Of a stretch of 64,000 nucleotides of DNA, positions 8,307-17,805 are shown in pieces. The notes under the pieces were generated by a model. The model ran no database searches, had not been told where the DNA came from, and saw only the letters and a program-made list of their open reading frames with translations. How positions within the stretch are numbered: position 1 is the stretch's first letter; each line of letters starts with the position of its first letter. The DNA comes from Methanobrevibacter gottschalkii DSM 11977 (GTDB taxonomy: Archaea; Methanobacteriota; Methanobacteria; Methanobacteriales; Methanobacteriaceae). Location: contig NZ_RKRG01000002.1 in NCBI RefSeq assembly GCF_003814835.1, positions 496,001-560,000 on the forward strand. The letters run 5' to 3'. A program made the translations under genes and the position numbers.

Positions 8307-9059
8307 TTATCTATATTCATGTTTAAAGTTTTTGTCATATAGCTTAGATGCATTAAAATCTCCAGGGTCTAAAACATCTCCAACTATAATCATTGCAGTC
8401 TTTGTTATATTGGCATCTTTTACTTTTTGTGCAATATCCTCGAGGGTTCCTTTGATTATTTGTTGGTCTGGCCAAGTTGCTTTTTTAACAACAGCAATAG
8501 GTGTAGTTTTTTCATAACCTACAAGTAATTCATCAACCACTTTATCAATCATACCAATACCTAAAAAAATGCACATTGTTGCATGATGTTTGGAAAAACT
8601 TGCTAAACTTTCACCATCTGGTTTTGGAGTCCTACCTTCTGGACGGGTAATAATTACACTTTGTGAAATTTCCGGTAAGGTTAATTCTGCTTCGAGTACA
8701 CTTGCAGTACCAAATAATGAACTTACTCCAGGAATAATTTCATATTCGATATCATGTTTTTTAAGTTCACGGATCTGTTCAGCAATTGCTCCATAAATTG
8801 ATGGATCGCCTGTATGAACACGAGCGACTAGTTTTCCTTCATCAACTGCTTTTGTAATGATTGCATCTGTTTCATCTAAATTTAAATAGGCACTATTATG
8901 AATCTCACAGTCTTCACGAGCAGGAGATAAAACATCAGGATTTACAAGTGAACCTGCATAAATAATTACATCAGCTTTTTCTATGACATTCCTTCCTTTA
9001 ACAGTTATTAATTCAGGATCTCCAGGACCCGCACCAATGAATATAACTTTTCCTTTCAT
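8307..9059 (-). CDS. cbiF: Cobalt-precorrin-4 C11-methyltransferase
   Basis: This SAM-dependent tetrapyrrole methylase adds the C11 methyl in the anaerobic cobalamin pathway, supplying the corrinoid for Mtr and MesA-type reactions. The N-terminus VIFIGAGPGDPELITVKG is the family signature. Also visible are YAGSLVNPD, the HTGDPSIYGA SAM-binding loop and VPGVSS, all diagnostic of CbiF/CobM. At 250 residues it is of normal length. The gene is monocistronic, convergent with the acyltransferase gene and divergent from the pilin-like gene set. No ribosome binding site is seen before the ATG at 9059, so the transcript may be leaderless. Confidence 0.95.
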   Translation of the reverse strand: MKGKVIFIGAGPGDPELITVKGRNVIEKADVIIYAGSLVNPDVLSPAREDCEIHNSAYLNLDETDAIITKAVDEGKLVARVHTGDPSIYGAIAEQIRELKKHDIEYEIIPGVSSLFGTASVLEAELTLPEISQSVIITRPEGRTPKPDGESLASFSKHHATMCIFLGIGMIDKVVDELLVGYEKTTPIAVVKKATWPDQQIIKGTLEDIAQKVKDANITKTAMIIVGDVLDPGDFNASKLYDKNFKHEYR

Positions 9060-9157
9060 ATTTTAATTTTTTATTTCAAGTATTATTTAATTATTATGTA
9101 TCAAAATTGAATTTTAATCTGAGCAAACTTTATTAATATTTAAATTAATTAGAAAAT

Positions 9158-9553
9158 ATGAATGATAGAGGTTTTGTTTCAGTTGAATACATTTTTACAT
9201 TATTTATACTCTTTACAATTGGATGTGGTTTATTGTTTTATTCCTCATCACTTATTAACTCAAGTATTAATATTGAAGATTCTGTATCTCATAGAATCAT
9301 TTTAAATGATGTTTCTTGTGTAATTAGCCAAGTTAATTCAAATGGTGTTGGTTATTCAAAATACATTAAACTGCCATCGGATAAAGGTTATTTTGAAATT
9401 ACTGTTGATAAATCCAAACTGACAATAGAATATGATAATAAGAAAGGTGAAACTATGCTTCCTCTTTTGAATATGGATTCTAAATATAAATTAATCAGCG
9501 GGAGAGGATATTATATTTCAAAATCTGATGATGGAAAAATTGTGATAACATGA
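9158..9553 (+). CDS. Pilin-like protein with N-terminal hydrophobic segment
   Basis: A 131-residue protein with a short positively charged head (MNDRG), then FVSVEYIFTLFILFTIG, a hydrophobic stretch with a glutamate at position +5 after Gly. This is the layout of type IV pilin/archaellin precursors cut by a prepilin peptidase after Gly5. The remainder is soluble and strand-rich. No conserved domain is recognised. The next gene overlaps by 4 nt and has an even clearer class III signal peptide, so the two are probably minor pilins or surface fibre subunits. No ribosome binding site is visible; an AT-rich TATA-like segment lies about 25 nt upstream, suggesting a leaderless transcript. Confidence 0.65.
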   Translation: MNDRGFVSVEYIFTLFILFTIGCGLLFYSSSLINSSINIEDSVSHRIILNDVSCVISQVNSNGVGYSKYIKLPSDKGYFEITVDKSKLTIEYDNKKGETMLPLLNMDSKYKLISGRGYYISKSDDGKIVIT

Positions 9554-10047
9554 CAGGTGACAATGGACAGATTTCAGCAGAGTTATTATTTCTGTTTGGA
9601 ACACTAATAATCGTTTTAATGATTTCTATTGTGTTTATTTCAGATGAAAATGAACTAAATATTGCAATGGCAGCAGCACACAGCGGTGTTATAGAAGGGC
9701 TTGCTACATCATCAAGCGGAATTTATCCTGCAGATGCTTACAGTGATTATTCAAATTCTAAAATGAATGTATTGGAACCATATTCTGTTGAGATAGTTAA
9801 TATTTCATATACTGAGCTTGGAGGAGATAATAATTATGATAAAAAACAAATCCAGTTTAAAGTTTATGCAAAAACATCTGACAGATTCAATAATAAAGAA
9901 TTAACTTCAATTGGGGATAGGATAAATTATAACTTAAGAAAATCCATTGCAGTTAGTTTTAATTCAATAAATGCCACCAATAAACTTTATAATCCAGTTT
10001 TTTCACCTCATTATGTTTACACGACCGCTAATGTTAAATGGGTATAA
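9550..10047 (+). CDS. Class III signal peptide (pilin-type) protein
   Basis: A 165-residue protein whose N-terminus, MTGDNGQISAELLFLFGTL, contains QxSxE directly after Gly, the motif defined for archaeal class III signal peptides (cut by EppA-type prepilin peptidase between Gly6 and Gln7). A 20-residue hydrophobic helix follows, then a soluble, serine/asparagine-rich region probably displayed outside. It overlaps the pilin-like gene upstream by 4 nt and the next gene by 10 nt. Likely a pilus or surface-filament subunit, or a pseudopilin; which structure it builds cannot be told because no ATPase, platform or peptidase gene is adjacent. Confidence 0.72.
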   Translation: MTGDNGQISAELLFLFGTLIIVLMISIVFISDENELNIAMAAAHSGVIEGLATSSSGIYPADAYSDYSNSKMNVLEPYSVEIVNISYTELGGDNNYDKKQIQFKVYAKTSDRFNNKELTSIGDRINYNLRKSIAVSFNSINATNKLYNPVFSPHYVYTTANVKWV

Positions 10048-10433
10048 ATACATATATTGATTTCATGTATAGTGAAGATGAAAAAAAGCAGTTGATGGAA
10101 GATTTAAAAGAAATGGAAACTTTTAAAGTGGATACTGGGGATGAAGGTAAAATATTGCAGAACGATTTGGAGGAATATTTCATCAATGGAAATGGGGATA
10201 GGGAAGATTTAACTTTCAGAATTGAATTATACTTCTATGCTTTTAAAATATTCTGTAGAAAACCAGTTGTTATTGATAGAAACCAATTCACAATATTTTT
10301 CAATGATTCATTGCTTGATTGGAATTTAATAAAACTGATTATGGATGATTTATCAGACTTTGAACTTGAAATTGAAGCAGTTAAAGAAGAAAGAGATGTG
10401 CTTATTAATTTAAATTTCACACTTCATTACTAA
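10038..10433 (+). CDS. Hypothetical acidic protein encoded with pilin-like genes
   Basis: A 131-residue soluble, acidic protein without a signal peptide or membrane segment; I do not recognise the family. Its start codon lies inside the end of the class III signal peptide gene (10-nt overlap in another frame), which implies translational coupling. A cytoplasmic accessory role for the two pilin-like proteins is inference from position only. It converges with tatD: the last 4 nt of the two genes overlap (10430-10433). Confidence 0.6.
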   Translation: MGINTYIDFMYSEDEKKQLMEDLKEMETFKVDTGDEGKILQNDLEEYFINGNGDREDLTFRIELYFYAFKIFCRKPVVIDRNQFTIFFNDSLLDWNLIKLIMDDLSDFELEIEAVKEERDVLINLNFTLHY

Positions 10434-11191
10434 ATTTTGAAAATATTACAAGCGTTGCTTGTGGTAATTTCATCAACTGTGCCGATATCCATATTCTTAA
10501 TTTCAGCTATTTTATAAACTGCATTTACAACATTTGCAGGTTCATTTCTCTCTTCTTTTGTCATTGCCAAATAAGGACTGTCCGTTTCAGTTAAAATATA
10601 GTCCAAGTCTATTTTTTCAATCAAATCCTGGTGCTGTTTAGAATAGCAGAGCATAGTAGAAAAGCTCATATATGCATTGTCCATATTCATTATTCTTTTT
10701 GCAGTTTTTAAGCTACCACCATAGCAATGAAAAACAAAATAAGGAATATCTTCATATTCATAGATGATATTAACAGCTTTTTTTTCACAATCCCTTACAT
10801 GCATTACAATTGGTTTTTTGTATTCATTAGCTAATTCTAAAAAACCGGTGAATATTTTCTGCTGTCTTTTGCGTAATGAGTTATCGGTTACATAAAAGTA
10901 GTCCATTCCAACTTCACCAATGGCTACAATGTCATCTAAATGTTCAACAATGTTTTCATGAGCAGTTTTTATTTCATCATCAGTTGCATTTTGTGAACTT
11001 ACAGGGTGAAAACCGAAAGTTGGATAAATAAAACCTTCATAATCTTTTGAAAGTTTCAAAACGTCCATATTGCTGTCATTACTGTACCCTGAAACAATTA
11101 CATTATCTAATTTATCTTTGGCTCTTTTGATAACTTCATCCCTATCATCATCAAAATCTTCAAAATCAATATGGCAATGTGTATCAATCAT
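10430..11191 (-). CDS. TatD family metal-dependent hydrolase
   Basis: TatD-type enzymes are amidohydrolase-fold nucleases or hydrolases that act in the cytoplasm with two metal ions. The start MIDTHCHID contains the HxH metal pair. GEVGMDY carries the bridging Glu, VMHVRD and FHCYGG the later histidines, and TETDSPYL the catalytic Asp: a full set. I chose ATG 11191 rather than the upstream TTG at 11203, because GGTG sits 6 nt before it and the true family N-terminus is reached at once. The ATG lies just past the end of uppS, whose stop codon overlaps the ribosome binding region; the two are coupled. Confidence 0.92.
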   Translation of the reverse strand: MIDTHCHIDFEDFDDDRDEVIKRAKDKLDNVIVSGYSNDSNMDVLKLSKDYEGFIYPTFGFHPVSSQNATDDEIKTAHENIVEHLDDIVAIGEVGMDYFYVTDNSLRKRQQKIFTGFLELANEYKKPIVMHVRDCEKKAVNIIYEYEDIPYFVFHCYGGSLKTAKRIMNMDNAYMSFSTMLCYSKQHQDLIEKIDLDYILTETDSPYLAMTKEERNEPANVVNAVYKIAEIKNMDIGTVDEITTSNACNIFKI

Positions 11192-11192
11192 A

Positions 11193-11957
11193 TTATGCAC
11201 CAAACCTTCTTTCTCTTGCCTGATATGATCTGATTGCCCTTATAAAATCAACTTTTCTAAGTTCCGGCCATAAAGTTTCACAGAAATATAATTCTGAGTA
11301 TGAAGATTGCCAAAGTAAAAATCCACTTAAACGTTCCTCCCCGCTGGTTCTAATGATTAGATTAGGATCATCAAGTCCTGCTGTATAAAGATTTTTACTT
11401 ACAAGTTCTTCATCCACATCATCAATAGATATTTTTCCATCTTGCACATCTTTAATAATCTTTTTAAACGAATCAATAATTTCTAAACGTCCATCGTATC
11501 CAATAGCTAAGTTGAGGAATCTTTTATTATATTGTGCTGTTGCATCTTCTGCTTCTTTTATTGCTTCTTTCACATTATCCGGAAGTAATTCAGTTCTGCC
11601 TACTACTTTAACTTTTACTTCATATTTATGTATTTTCGGATTGTCCACTAATCTTTTGAAGTTAATGACAAATAAGTTCATTAATCCATCTATTTCATGT
11701 TTTGATCTATTGAAATTTTCTGTTGAGAAAGCATAAGCAGTAATAATCTCTATTCCAAGTTCAATACTCCAATCCATTACTTTTTCTAAAATATTCACAC
11801 CCATTTCATGTCCTTTAACAACATCAATGTTTCCTTGTAATTTTGAGTATCTTCTGTTGCCGTCCATAATAAAAGCAACATGTTTTGGCATTTTTTCAGG
11901 AACTAAATTCCTTGAGATGTACCATTCATATAATCTGTAAAGTATATTTTCTGCCAT
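11193..11957 (-). CDS. uppS: Polyprenyl diphosphate synthase, cis-type (UppS family)
   Basis: Adds isopentenyl units in cis to an allylic primer to make the long polyprenyl phosphate that carries sugars for pseudomurein and N-glycan assembly. The protein has [14 protein letters not shown], the signature Asp-Gly-Asn-Arg active site, then [12 protein letters not shown] and the C-terminal [20 protein letters not shown] motif. Archaeal enzymes use geranylgeranyl diphosphate to form tritrans,polycis products. At 254 residues it is normal in length. It precedes tatD in the same direction with overlapping translation signals; the Alg7/AglH-type gene at 37.8 kb would use its product. Confidence 0.95.
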   Translation of the reverse strand: MAENILYRLYEWYISRNLVPEKMPKHVAFIMDGNRRYSKLQGNIDVVKGHEMGVNILEKVMDWSIELGIEIITAYAFSTENFNRSKHEIDGLMNLFVINFKRLVDNPKIHKYEVKVKVVGRTELLPDNVKEAIKEAEDATAQYNKRFLNLAIGYDGRLEIIDSFKKIIKDVQDGKISIDDVDEELVSKNLYTAGLDDPNLIIRTSGEERLSGFLLWQSSYSELYFCETLWPELRKVDFIRAIRSYQARERRFGA

Positions 11958-11974
11958 GTTATCCCTTTTTTTAT

Positions 11975-12691
11975 TTAAAAGTTATCTAGAGTATTTGCTA
12001 ATATTAAACTACGAACATACCCTTCAATACTTTGATCTCTGCTTGTATCAATGTATATTTTATCCATTCCAAAGGTTATTGCACCATAACTTGGCCAGGA
12101 ATTAAGTAAAACTAATGTCCTAAATATGATATTTCCCACTCTTCCGTTTGGGGCAACAATAATATTGCAATCATCTTTAATTGCTTTTTCAACTAGAATA
12201 TAATAGTTTTTAACTTCTTCTCCAGTAGTTTCTTGGATAAGTTTTGTTAGTTTCTCGCTGTCTGTAATAGATTTTGACACTTCTTCGCCTCTTCCAAAAT
12301 CATCTTTTCTTCCTTCTGCAAGAACTGCTATTTTTGGAGTTTTTCCAAGTCTTTTATAAAAAGCAATGCAGTTTTTGACAATATTTAATTTATCTTCTAC
12401 ACTGTTGCCTTCATCGATTCCAACAGGTGTTAATAGAAATTCATATTCGTCTCCATTAACATAAGTTGCTCGGGTAATCTCTGGGTAGATTTCCTTTAAT
12501 TCCCTCATAATATTAGAAGCTGGAAGTGACCCGCGAACCACACCATGTATTTTATTATCTAAAACTGCACGCACTAAGTCTTCATCACGATATATTAGTT
12601 TTAAATCCGTTTTTGGGTGTTTTTCTTTAAAAATATGACAAGCTTGTATTATATTTTCATTTTTTCCAACACCAATAGCTATTGTTTTCAT
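11975..12691 (-). CDS. mtxX: Methanogenesis marker protein 4 (MtxX)
   Basis: A 238-residue protein matching MtxX/methanogenesis marker 4, a family found in methanogens and related to the phosphate acetyl/butyryltransferase fold; early annotation called it a methyltransferase-related protein. Features include [11 protein letters not shown] at the start, [17 protein letters not shown] (about residue 51), and [16 protein letters not shown], a PTA-like substrate loop. Its biochemical role is not known to me. No ribosome binding site precedes the ATG. A TATA box, TTTATATAAG on this strand (12713-12722), lies about 27 nt before the start, so the mRNA is probably leaderless. Confidence 0.85.
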   Translation of the reverse strand: MKTIAIGVGKNENIIQACHIFKEKHPKTDLKLIYRDEDLVRAVLDNKIHGVVRGSLPASNIMRELKEIYPEITRATYVNGDEYEFLLTPVGIDEGNSVEDKLNIVKNCIAFYKRLGKTPKIAVLAEGRKDDFGRGEEVSKSITDSEKLTKLIQETTGEEVKNYYILVEKAIKDDCNIIVAPNGRVGNIIFRTLVLLNSWPSYGAITFGMDKIYIDTSRDQSIEGYVRSLILANTLDNF

Positions 12692-12801
12692 TAGTATAAC
12701 TTTTAGTATTATCTTATATAAATTAATTTTTCTTGAATGGTTATCTTTAATTTAAACATTATGGAACTTAAAAAAAGCAAGAGGAATATTTTATCCTCAA
12801 T

Positions 12802-14181
12802 TTATATTTGATTATCAAAATTGTCAATTGCGCTATTTACTAAATTAATGATTGTTTTTGATAAATCTGGATATGTATCATTAATTGGAATTGGAATATT
12901 GTCACAGTAAACGACATCAAGACCAGCATTTATTGCATCTTTTGTTGCAACATCAACTGCGGCAGCTTTAAGTTCACTGAGCATCACATCGGCATTATCC
13001 ATATATTTTTTCATATCTTCACGTAAAAGCGGCCTATTAGATAAATGGGATGTTGTACCAATGATTTTGCATTTGTAATTTTTCTCTAAATACTGAACTA
13101 GTTTGTCTTTAACACCTTCAGGTGCGGTAGTTGCAAATAAAACATTTTTACCAGAAATGTCCTCTAATGGTTTAGGCCTAAATACTGTTGAAATAATTGG
13201 AGCATCTGGATTAATTTCTTGTATGAATTCTTCAATTTTAGCTATTTTATCCTTTGATGCCATAGGTTCTTCACACATTGTTAAGATAATTAAATCTCCA
13301 AGTGAAATCCTGTAAGGTCCAAAGTAACCTGTTACTGTTTCAATTGGTTGATTTGCACCAACAAGTGTGATTTTTTTATCAGTTTTGATAGGGGGTATTG
13401 CAGCTCCGCTACCTTCAAAAATTGCTAATTTTGAATCAACTTCATTGGCTAACTTTGCTCCCTTTTTCATATTGGTCAAAAATACTTCGCCAGCCATTCC
13501 ACCGCCGCAACGTCTACAACCTATGGTTAATATCCTACTCATTAAAGCATCTTCCCAATGATCACTTGCTGCATGAATTCCTTTTTCAGATTGTTCTAGG
13601 AGAAATTTTGAGGTTATTTCTAATTCTTCACCATGGACTATTTCAGGTTCGCTAGGTCCGCCTCTACCCATAGCTATTACACAAGGTTCATAATTATTTT
13701 TGTCAATTAATCTAGATACAAATCCGGATACTGCAGTTTTGCCAATACGTTTGCCAGTTCCGAGAATTGTAATTGATGGTTTTTTCATAATGTCATATTG
13801 TGATACAGGTTCAAATTTAAAATCCGGACCTTCATAACTTATTCCTTCATTAAGTACACTACAAGCTATTTTAAACCGTTTAGGATAATCCAATATTGGT
13901 TCATCACTTAAATCCATGACTGTATCAATATTATATTGTCTAATCATACTGACGATAATATCATATGGAATATCTTTATCTTCTGCAAATTGAACTGGAA
14001 CTCCTAGTTTTTGTGAGTATGTTTCTTCCGAATCATCTCTAAGCTTTTCAGTTCCTCCAATAAAAACAGCACCAGCAACATCAATATGCTCCAAGTTGTT
14101 TAAAGTATCTATTGCTTGTTGTGTAACAGGTAAGTAGTGTTCACCATCAACCAAACATAGCATCTTGTTAATAGCTTTCAT
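12802..14181 (-). CDS. cpgS: Cyclic 2,3-diphosphoglycerate synthetase
   Basis: This 459-residue protein makes cyclic 2,3-diphosphoglycerate from 2,3-diphosphoglycerate and ATP, a compatible and phosphate-storage solute best known in Methanothermobacter, Methanothermus and Methanobrevibacter. A P-loop-type segment, [17 protein letters not shown], lies near residue 135, followed by [11 protein letters not shown] and [14 protein letters not shown] (about residue 257). The length agrees with the known enzyme (about 460). It is divergent from the UPF0280 gene with only 36 nt between the two ATGs, so both promoters overlap the opposite gene's start. No ribosome binding site; probably leaderless. 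Confidence 0.9.
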   Translation of the reverse strand: MKAINKMLCLVDGEHYLPVTQQAIDTLNNLEHIDVAGAVFIGGTEKLRDDSEETYSQKLGVPVQFAEDKDIPYDIIVSMIRQYNIDTVMDLSDEPILDYPKRFKIACSVLNEGISYEGPDFKFEPVSQYDIMKKPSITILGTGKRIGKTAVSGFVSRLIDKNNYEPCVIAMGRGGPSEPEIVHGEELEITSKFLLEQSEKGIHAASDHWEDALMSRILTIGCRRCGGGMAGEVFLTNMKKGAKLANEVDSKLAIFEGSGAAIPPIKTDKKITLVGANQPIETVTGYFGPYRISLGDLIILTMCEEPMASKDKIAKIEEFIQEINPDAPIISTVFRPKPLEDISGKNVLFATTAPEGVKDKLVQYLEKNYKCKIIGTTSHLSNRPLLREDMKKYMDNADVMLSELKAAAVDVATKDAINAGLDVVYCDNIPIPINDTYPDLSKTIINLVNSAIDNFDNQI

Positions 14182-14217
14182 AAAAATTAATATTGATTTA
14201 ATGATATATATTATTAT

Positions 14218-14934
14218 ATGGATATTTCTGAAATTAATTTAGATGAAACGCATATCAGATTAACAACTGATCTTAGTTGTCATGATTTAAAAAGATACAT
14301 ATTTTCTATTAGAAGGGATTTAAAAAATTATATTTTTAAAAATCAGGAATTTGCATTGTCATTAGAACCGATTAAATCTGAAGATAATCTTCCATTAATT
14401 GTAAAAACAATGATTGATGCATCCAATATTGCTGATGTTGGTCCAATGGCTTGTGTTGCAGGTGCAATATCTCAATTGTCGCTTAATTATTTAATTGAAC
14501 AGGATTCTAAATATTCCATTGTGGAAAATGGTGGAGATATTGCCCTTATAAATGATTCATCATTATTGTGCGGAATTTATTCCAATAATCAAGTTCTGGG
14601 AAATGATATTGCTTTTAAAATTAAACCTAGAAAAAAACCTTTAGGGATTTGCACTTCATCAGGAAAAATTGGGCACTCCATAAGTTTTGGCAAATCAGAC
14701 AGTGTTACTGTTATTTCAAAATCATCTGCCATCTCAGATGGAATTGCAACCCGAGTTGCTAATGAAGTTAATGGTAGTAATAGTGAAGAAAAAGTTTCAA
14801 AGGGTTTGGAATGCGGGGAGGATTATAGTGAATTTTTTGACGGTCTATTAATAATTTCAGAAAATAATGTGGGAACTGTTGGCAGATTACCAAAAATTAT
14901 TGAGACTAAAGAGTTTGATGTAAAAATTGTTTAA
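14218..14934 (+). CDS. UPF0280 family protein, ApbE-like
   Basis: A 238-residue soluble protein of the UPF0280 family, widespread in methanogens and structurally related to ApbE flavin transferases. Recognisable segments are [12 protein letters not shown] (about residue 78), the ENGGDIAL motif near residue 102 that corresponds to the ApbE core, and [19 protein letters not shown], the ApbE-type substrate loop. Whether it transfers FMN is unknown. It is divergent from cpgS across 36 nt and lacks a ribosome binding site, so it probably starts at or near the 5' end of its mRNA. The 385 nt downstream lack genes. Confidence 0.85.
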   Translation: MDISEINLDETHIRLTTDLSCHDLKRYIFSIRRDLKNYIFKNQEFALSLEPIKSEDNLPLIVKTMIDASNIADVGPMACVAGAISQLSLNYLIEQDSKYSIVENGGDIALINDSSLLCGIYSNNQVLGNDIAFKIKPRKKPLGICTSSGKIGHSISFGKSDSVTVISKSSAISDGIATRVANEVNGSNSEEKVSKGLECGEDYSEFFDGLLIISENNVGTVGRLPKIIETKEFDVKIV

Positions 14935-15319
14935 CATTTTAACTATTTTAAATTAAAATGATTAGTTTAACAGTGTTAAAATTCTTTTTAATTTAATATT
15001 TATTTAAATTACTTTTATGGAATTATAATATTATTATTTCGTTTAAATGAAATGTTATAAAATTTATATTTATTTAATCTATTTTTGTTCAAAGTAATAA
15101 TTTTGTTTTTATTAATGTCTTTTAATTGTATAATTTGGATAAATAAGTTTGTTTATTTATTCAAAATTTTTAAATTTTACTTTAAATAATAATGAAACAT
15201 TTAGTTAATGTACTGTATTTTTGAATGCAATATTTAAATAGGAGTAATAGTATATATAATGTATAAAGATTATAGGAGTAACTTTAACTAACGGAATAGT
15301 TATCTTATGGGGAGATTCA
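14935..15319. other. AT-rich spacer with promoter and leader of the UPF0058 gene
   Basis: No gene is visible. Toward its right end, GTATATATAA (15250-15259) can serve as TATA box. A leader follows with the short hairpin TAACTA-ACGGAA-TAGTTA and a strong GGGGAG ribosome binding site just before the ATG at 15320. The 12-mer ATGTATAAAGAT occurs at 15259 and again at 15320 (the true start), 61 bp apart and in different frames. Confidence 0.5.
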
Positions 15320-15607
15320 ATGTATAAAGATGAAATGATACAATTACACCAATTTTTAGTATATGTTTTAAAATATTTAGCAGAAGATGACCAAATTACA
15401 AATGATTGTAGTGAATATATATCCCTAAAAATAAGCCCTCATCATATTCATAAAACTAAAGCAGAACATAAACATGCTATTTTTGTCCTTTGTAAAATTA
15501 TTGCGCAAGTTGTTGCAGATAAAGAGAATAATTCAATTCCAGACAATGTTCGCAACTCACTTGGAGATTTAGTAACTAGGTCTCAAGTTGAACTTAGTGC
15601 AAAATAA
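15320..15607 (+). CDS. UPF0058 family protein
   Basis: A 95-residue helical protein matching UPF0058, a small archaeal family; the start MYKDEMIQLHQFLVYVLKYL and the central HHIHKTKAEHKHAIFVLCK are characteristic. The clustered His/Glu residues suggest metal binding, in line with a structural study I recall describing the family as a metal-binding helical bundle, but function is unknown. It has an unusually developed leader for this genome with GGGGAG before the ATG, consistent with strong expression. Monocistronic. Confidence 0.85.
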   Translation: MYKDEMIQLHQFLVYVLKYLAEDDQITNDCSEYISLKISPHHIHKTKAEHKHAIFVLCKIIAQVVADKENNSIPDNVRNSLGDLVTRSQVELSAK

Positions 15608-15757
15608 TCTTCTTTTATTTTTATTTTTGTTTCTTATTCATTTGAAAGCAAAATCTTAATAATCCATATATACATATAAATATTGTAAATATATAAAAAA
15701 AATAACTATCGTTATATTATTGTTATATTAAAATTAAAGTTATTAGAGTTGATATTT

Positions 15758-16528
15758 TTGAAATCTTTTGAATTTTTATCAATAAAAAGGGAAAAAAAGC
15801 CTAGAACATCCGGTTTAACAATGGTTTTAGATAAGGGATTAGGTCTTGAAACTGCAAGCAGCTTAATGGATATTTCAGGTGAATACGTAGACTATTTAAA
15901 GTTTGGATGGGGAACATCCATTGTTCATGAACAGGACATCATTAAATCTAAAGTTGAAATGTATAAATCTCATAATATTACTCCCTATACTGGAGGAACA
16001 CTTTTTGAACTTGCTTATACAAAAGATAAACTTGAAGAATTCTTTGATGAAGCACATAATTTAGGTTTTCCAGCTATTGAAGTATCAGATGGATCAACAG
16101 ATATCCCTCATGAAAACAAATTGGAATGCATTGAAAAAGCAAAAGAATCAGGTTTTGAAGTGTTATCTGAAATTGGTAAAAAAAATCCAATTTTAGATAA
16201 GGAATTGTCTATTGACGAGAGAATTTCTAATATGGCTGATGAACTTAATGCAGGTTCCTCATTAATAATTGTAGAAGCTCGCGAGGGCGGAAAGAATATT
16301 GGAATATTTGATAGTAAAGGAAATGCTAAAGAAGATGAAATTGATACAATCCTAAACAGCATCAAAGGAGAAAAAATCCTTTGGGAAGCACCAAATAAAA
16401 ATCAGCAAGTGTTTTTCATTTTAAAACTTGGAAATACTGTTAATTTAGGAAATATTTCTAGTGATGAAATCACATCTCTTGAAACACTAAGAAGAGGTTT
16501 AAGAGGAGATACCTTCGGAAAATTATAA
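15758..16528 (+). CDS. comA: Phosphosulfolactate synthase
   Basis: ComA joins sulfite to phosphoenolpyruvate, the first step of coenzyme M synthesis in this lineage. The family features are present: KPRTSGLTMVLDKG at the N-terminus, YVDYLKFGWGTS, TPYTGGTLFELA, FPAIEVSDGS and a later EAREGGKNIGIF. I start at TTG 15758, which gives 256 residues (the family is about 250) and leaves 9 nt to the GAG at 15746-15748; the TTG at 15749 would touch that site. TTG also fits the gene downstream. comF-like begins 13 nt after the stop, opening a com/hdr operon. Confidence 0.93.
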   Translation: MKSFEFLSIKREKKPRTSGLTMVLDKGLGLETASSLMDISGEYVDYLKFGWGTSIVHEQDIIKSKVEMYKSHNITPYTGGTLFELAYTKDKLEEFFDEAHNLGFPAIEVSDGSTDIPHENKLECIEKAKESGFEVLSEIGKKNPILDKELSIDERISNMADELNAGSSLIIVEAREGGKNIGIFDSKGNAKEDEIDTILNSIKGEKILWEAPNKNQQVFFILKLGNTVNLGNISSDEITSLETLRRGLRGDTFGKL

Positions 16529-16541
16529 AAAGGTGTATCAA

Positions 16542-17795
16542 TTGAAGAATAATAGAACAATTGGTGAAATTAACGAAAAAATCACCAATGGCGAAGCGAA
16601 TATTTACACTGCAGAAGAATTTAAAAAACTCATAAAAAATGATGAAACACCAAGTTTTAATGAAGTTGATGTCGTTACATGCGGAACATGTGGTGTAATG
16701 AGTGGGACAGCAGCTATTTTAAATTTTGTAGTATCTGAACCGGGTAAATTTATAAGAGCAAATGAAGTTTATTTAAACGGAGTTCCAGCATATGCAGGCC
16801 CGTGTCCAAATGAGTGGTTAGGTTCTGTTGATGTAATTATTCATGGAACTGCACATTCCATTCATAATGAAAATTATGGTGGAGGATTCTTATTTAAAGA
16901 CATACTTGAAGGAAAAGAAATTGATGTAAGGGTTGAAAGTGCAGATGGCAAAACAATCAATAATACAATAACTAAAGAGGATATTATAAGAGCGCAAATT
17001 ATTGGAACTCGTATGGCATTTAAAAATTACACTGCTTTTACAAACCCAAATAAAGAAGATATTTCATCAATATTTGCTGCAAAACCTCTTGGAGGAAACT
17101 TGAGTGGATTAACCTTCTCAGGATGCGGTGATTTGAATCCGCTTCAGAATGATGTTCCTCAAAACGTTATAAAAGAGGGAACTAAAATTCTTATAAATGG
17201 AACACAAGGTTATGTACTTGGTAATGGAACAAGATCAAGTGCTGAAAAACCAAATTTAATGTTGACTGCAGATTTGATGCAAATGGATTCATATTATATT
17301 GGCGGTTTTAAAACAGGCCAGGGCGGGGAAGTTTATGATACAGTAGCCATTCCAATACCAGTATTAAATGAAGAAATTTATAATAATTTACTAATAACTG
17401 ATGATAAAATTAGCATTACTGTATCCGATATCAAAGGACGTCATCTGCCGCTAACTGAAACCAATTATGCTAAACTTTGGGGTGAATATAGTTTAAGACC
17501 ACAATACGACAGGGCTAATTGTTATAAATGTGATTCATGCACTGTGGAAGAGGTCTGTCCAACAAATGCATTTGCAAATGAAAGATTGGATCTCACACAT
17601 TGTTTTGGATGTGGAATGTGTGCTAATTATTGTCGCCATGATGCATTTGATATGAATATGGGAAGTGTAGATTTAACAATTGATAATGAAGATGTAAATA
17701 TTCCAATTATCTGCAGACAATCTGATAGGTTAAGGGGAAATAAATTATCCTTAAAGTTAAAAAAATTGATTCAAAATCAGGAATTTAAATTATAG
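16542..17795 (+). CDS. DUF39 protein with two C-terminal ferredoxin clusters (methanogenesis marker 16; candidate ComF)
   Basis: A DUF39 domain (about residues 10-320) is followed by a di-cluster ferredoxin: CYKCDSCTVEEVCP and CFGCGMCANYC. DUF39 proteins insert sulfur into aldehydes: the MA1821 type makes homocysteine from aspartate semialdehyde, and the form with fused ferredoxin (methanogenesis marker 16; I recall MJ1681 being proposed as ComF) converts sulfoacetaldehyde to coenzyme M. Likely catalytic cysteines are in VTCGTCG (Cys47, Cys50) and GPCPNEW (Cys88). The position directly after comA and before hdrCBA supports the ComF reading. TTG 16542 lies 6 nt after AAGGTG; GTG 16533 is the alternative. 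Confidence 0.82.
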   Translation: MKNNRTIGEINEKITNGEANIYTAEEFKKLIKNDETPSFNEVDVVTCGTCGVMSGTAAILNFVVSEPGKFIRANEVYLNGVPAYAGPCPNEWLGSVDVIIHGTAHSIHNENYGGGFLFKDILEGKEIDVRVESADGKTINNTITKEDIIRAQIIGTRMAFKNYTAFTNPNKEDISSIFAAKPLGGNLSGLTFSGCGDLNPLQNDVPQNVIKEGTKILINGTQGYVLGNGTRSSAEKPNLMLTADLMQMDSYYIGGFKTGQGGEVYDTVAIPIPVLNEEIYNNLLITDDKISITVSDIKGRHLPLTETNYAKLWGEYSLRPQYDRANCYKCDSCTVEEVCPTNAFANERLDLTHCFGCGMCANYCRHDAFDMNMGSVDLTIDNEDVNIPIICRQSDRLRGNKLSLKLKKLIQNQEFKL

Positions 17796-17805
17796 GTGTT
17801 TTAAA

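Noticed and set aside
8294-8320. Hairpin ATGAATA/TATTCAT as terminator for both convergent genes
   Set aside because: Weak AT-only stem that overlaps the cbiF stop and lacks a T-run; not supported.
8212-8517. Open frame bridging the acyltransferase and cbiF ends
   Set aside because: It is out of frame within the acyltransferase end and antisense to cbiF; no ribosome binding site or recognisable product.
12802-14181. Cobyrinic acid synthase or similar P-loop amidotransferase instead of cpgS
   Set aside because: No glutaminase or CobB-type motif; length and the central P-loop fit cyclic 2,3-diphosphoglycerate synthetase better.
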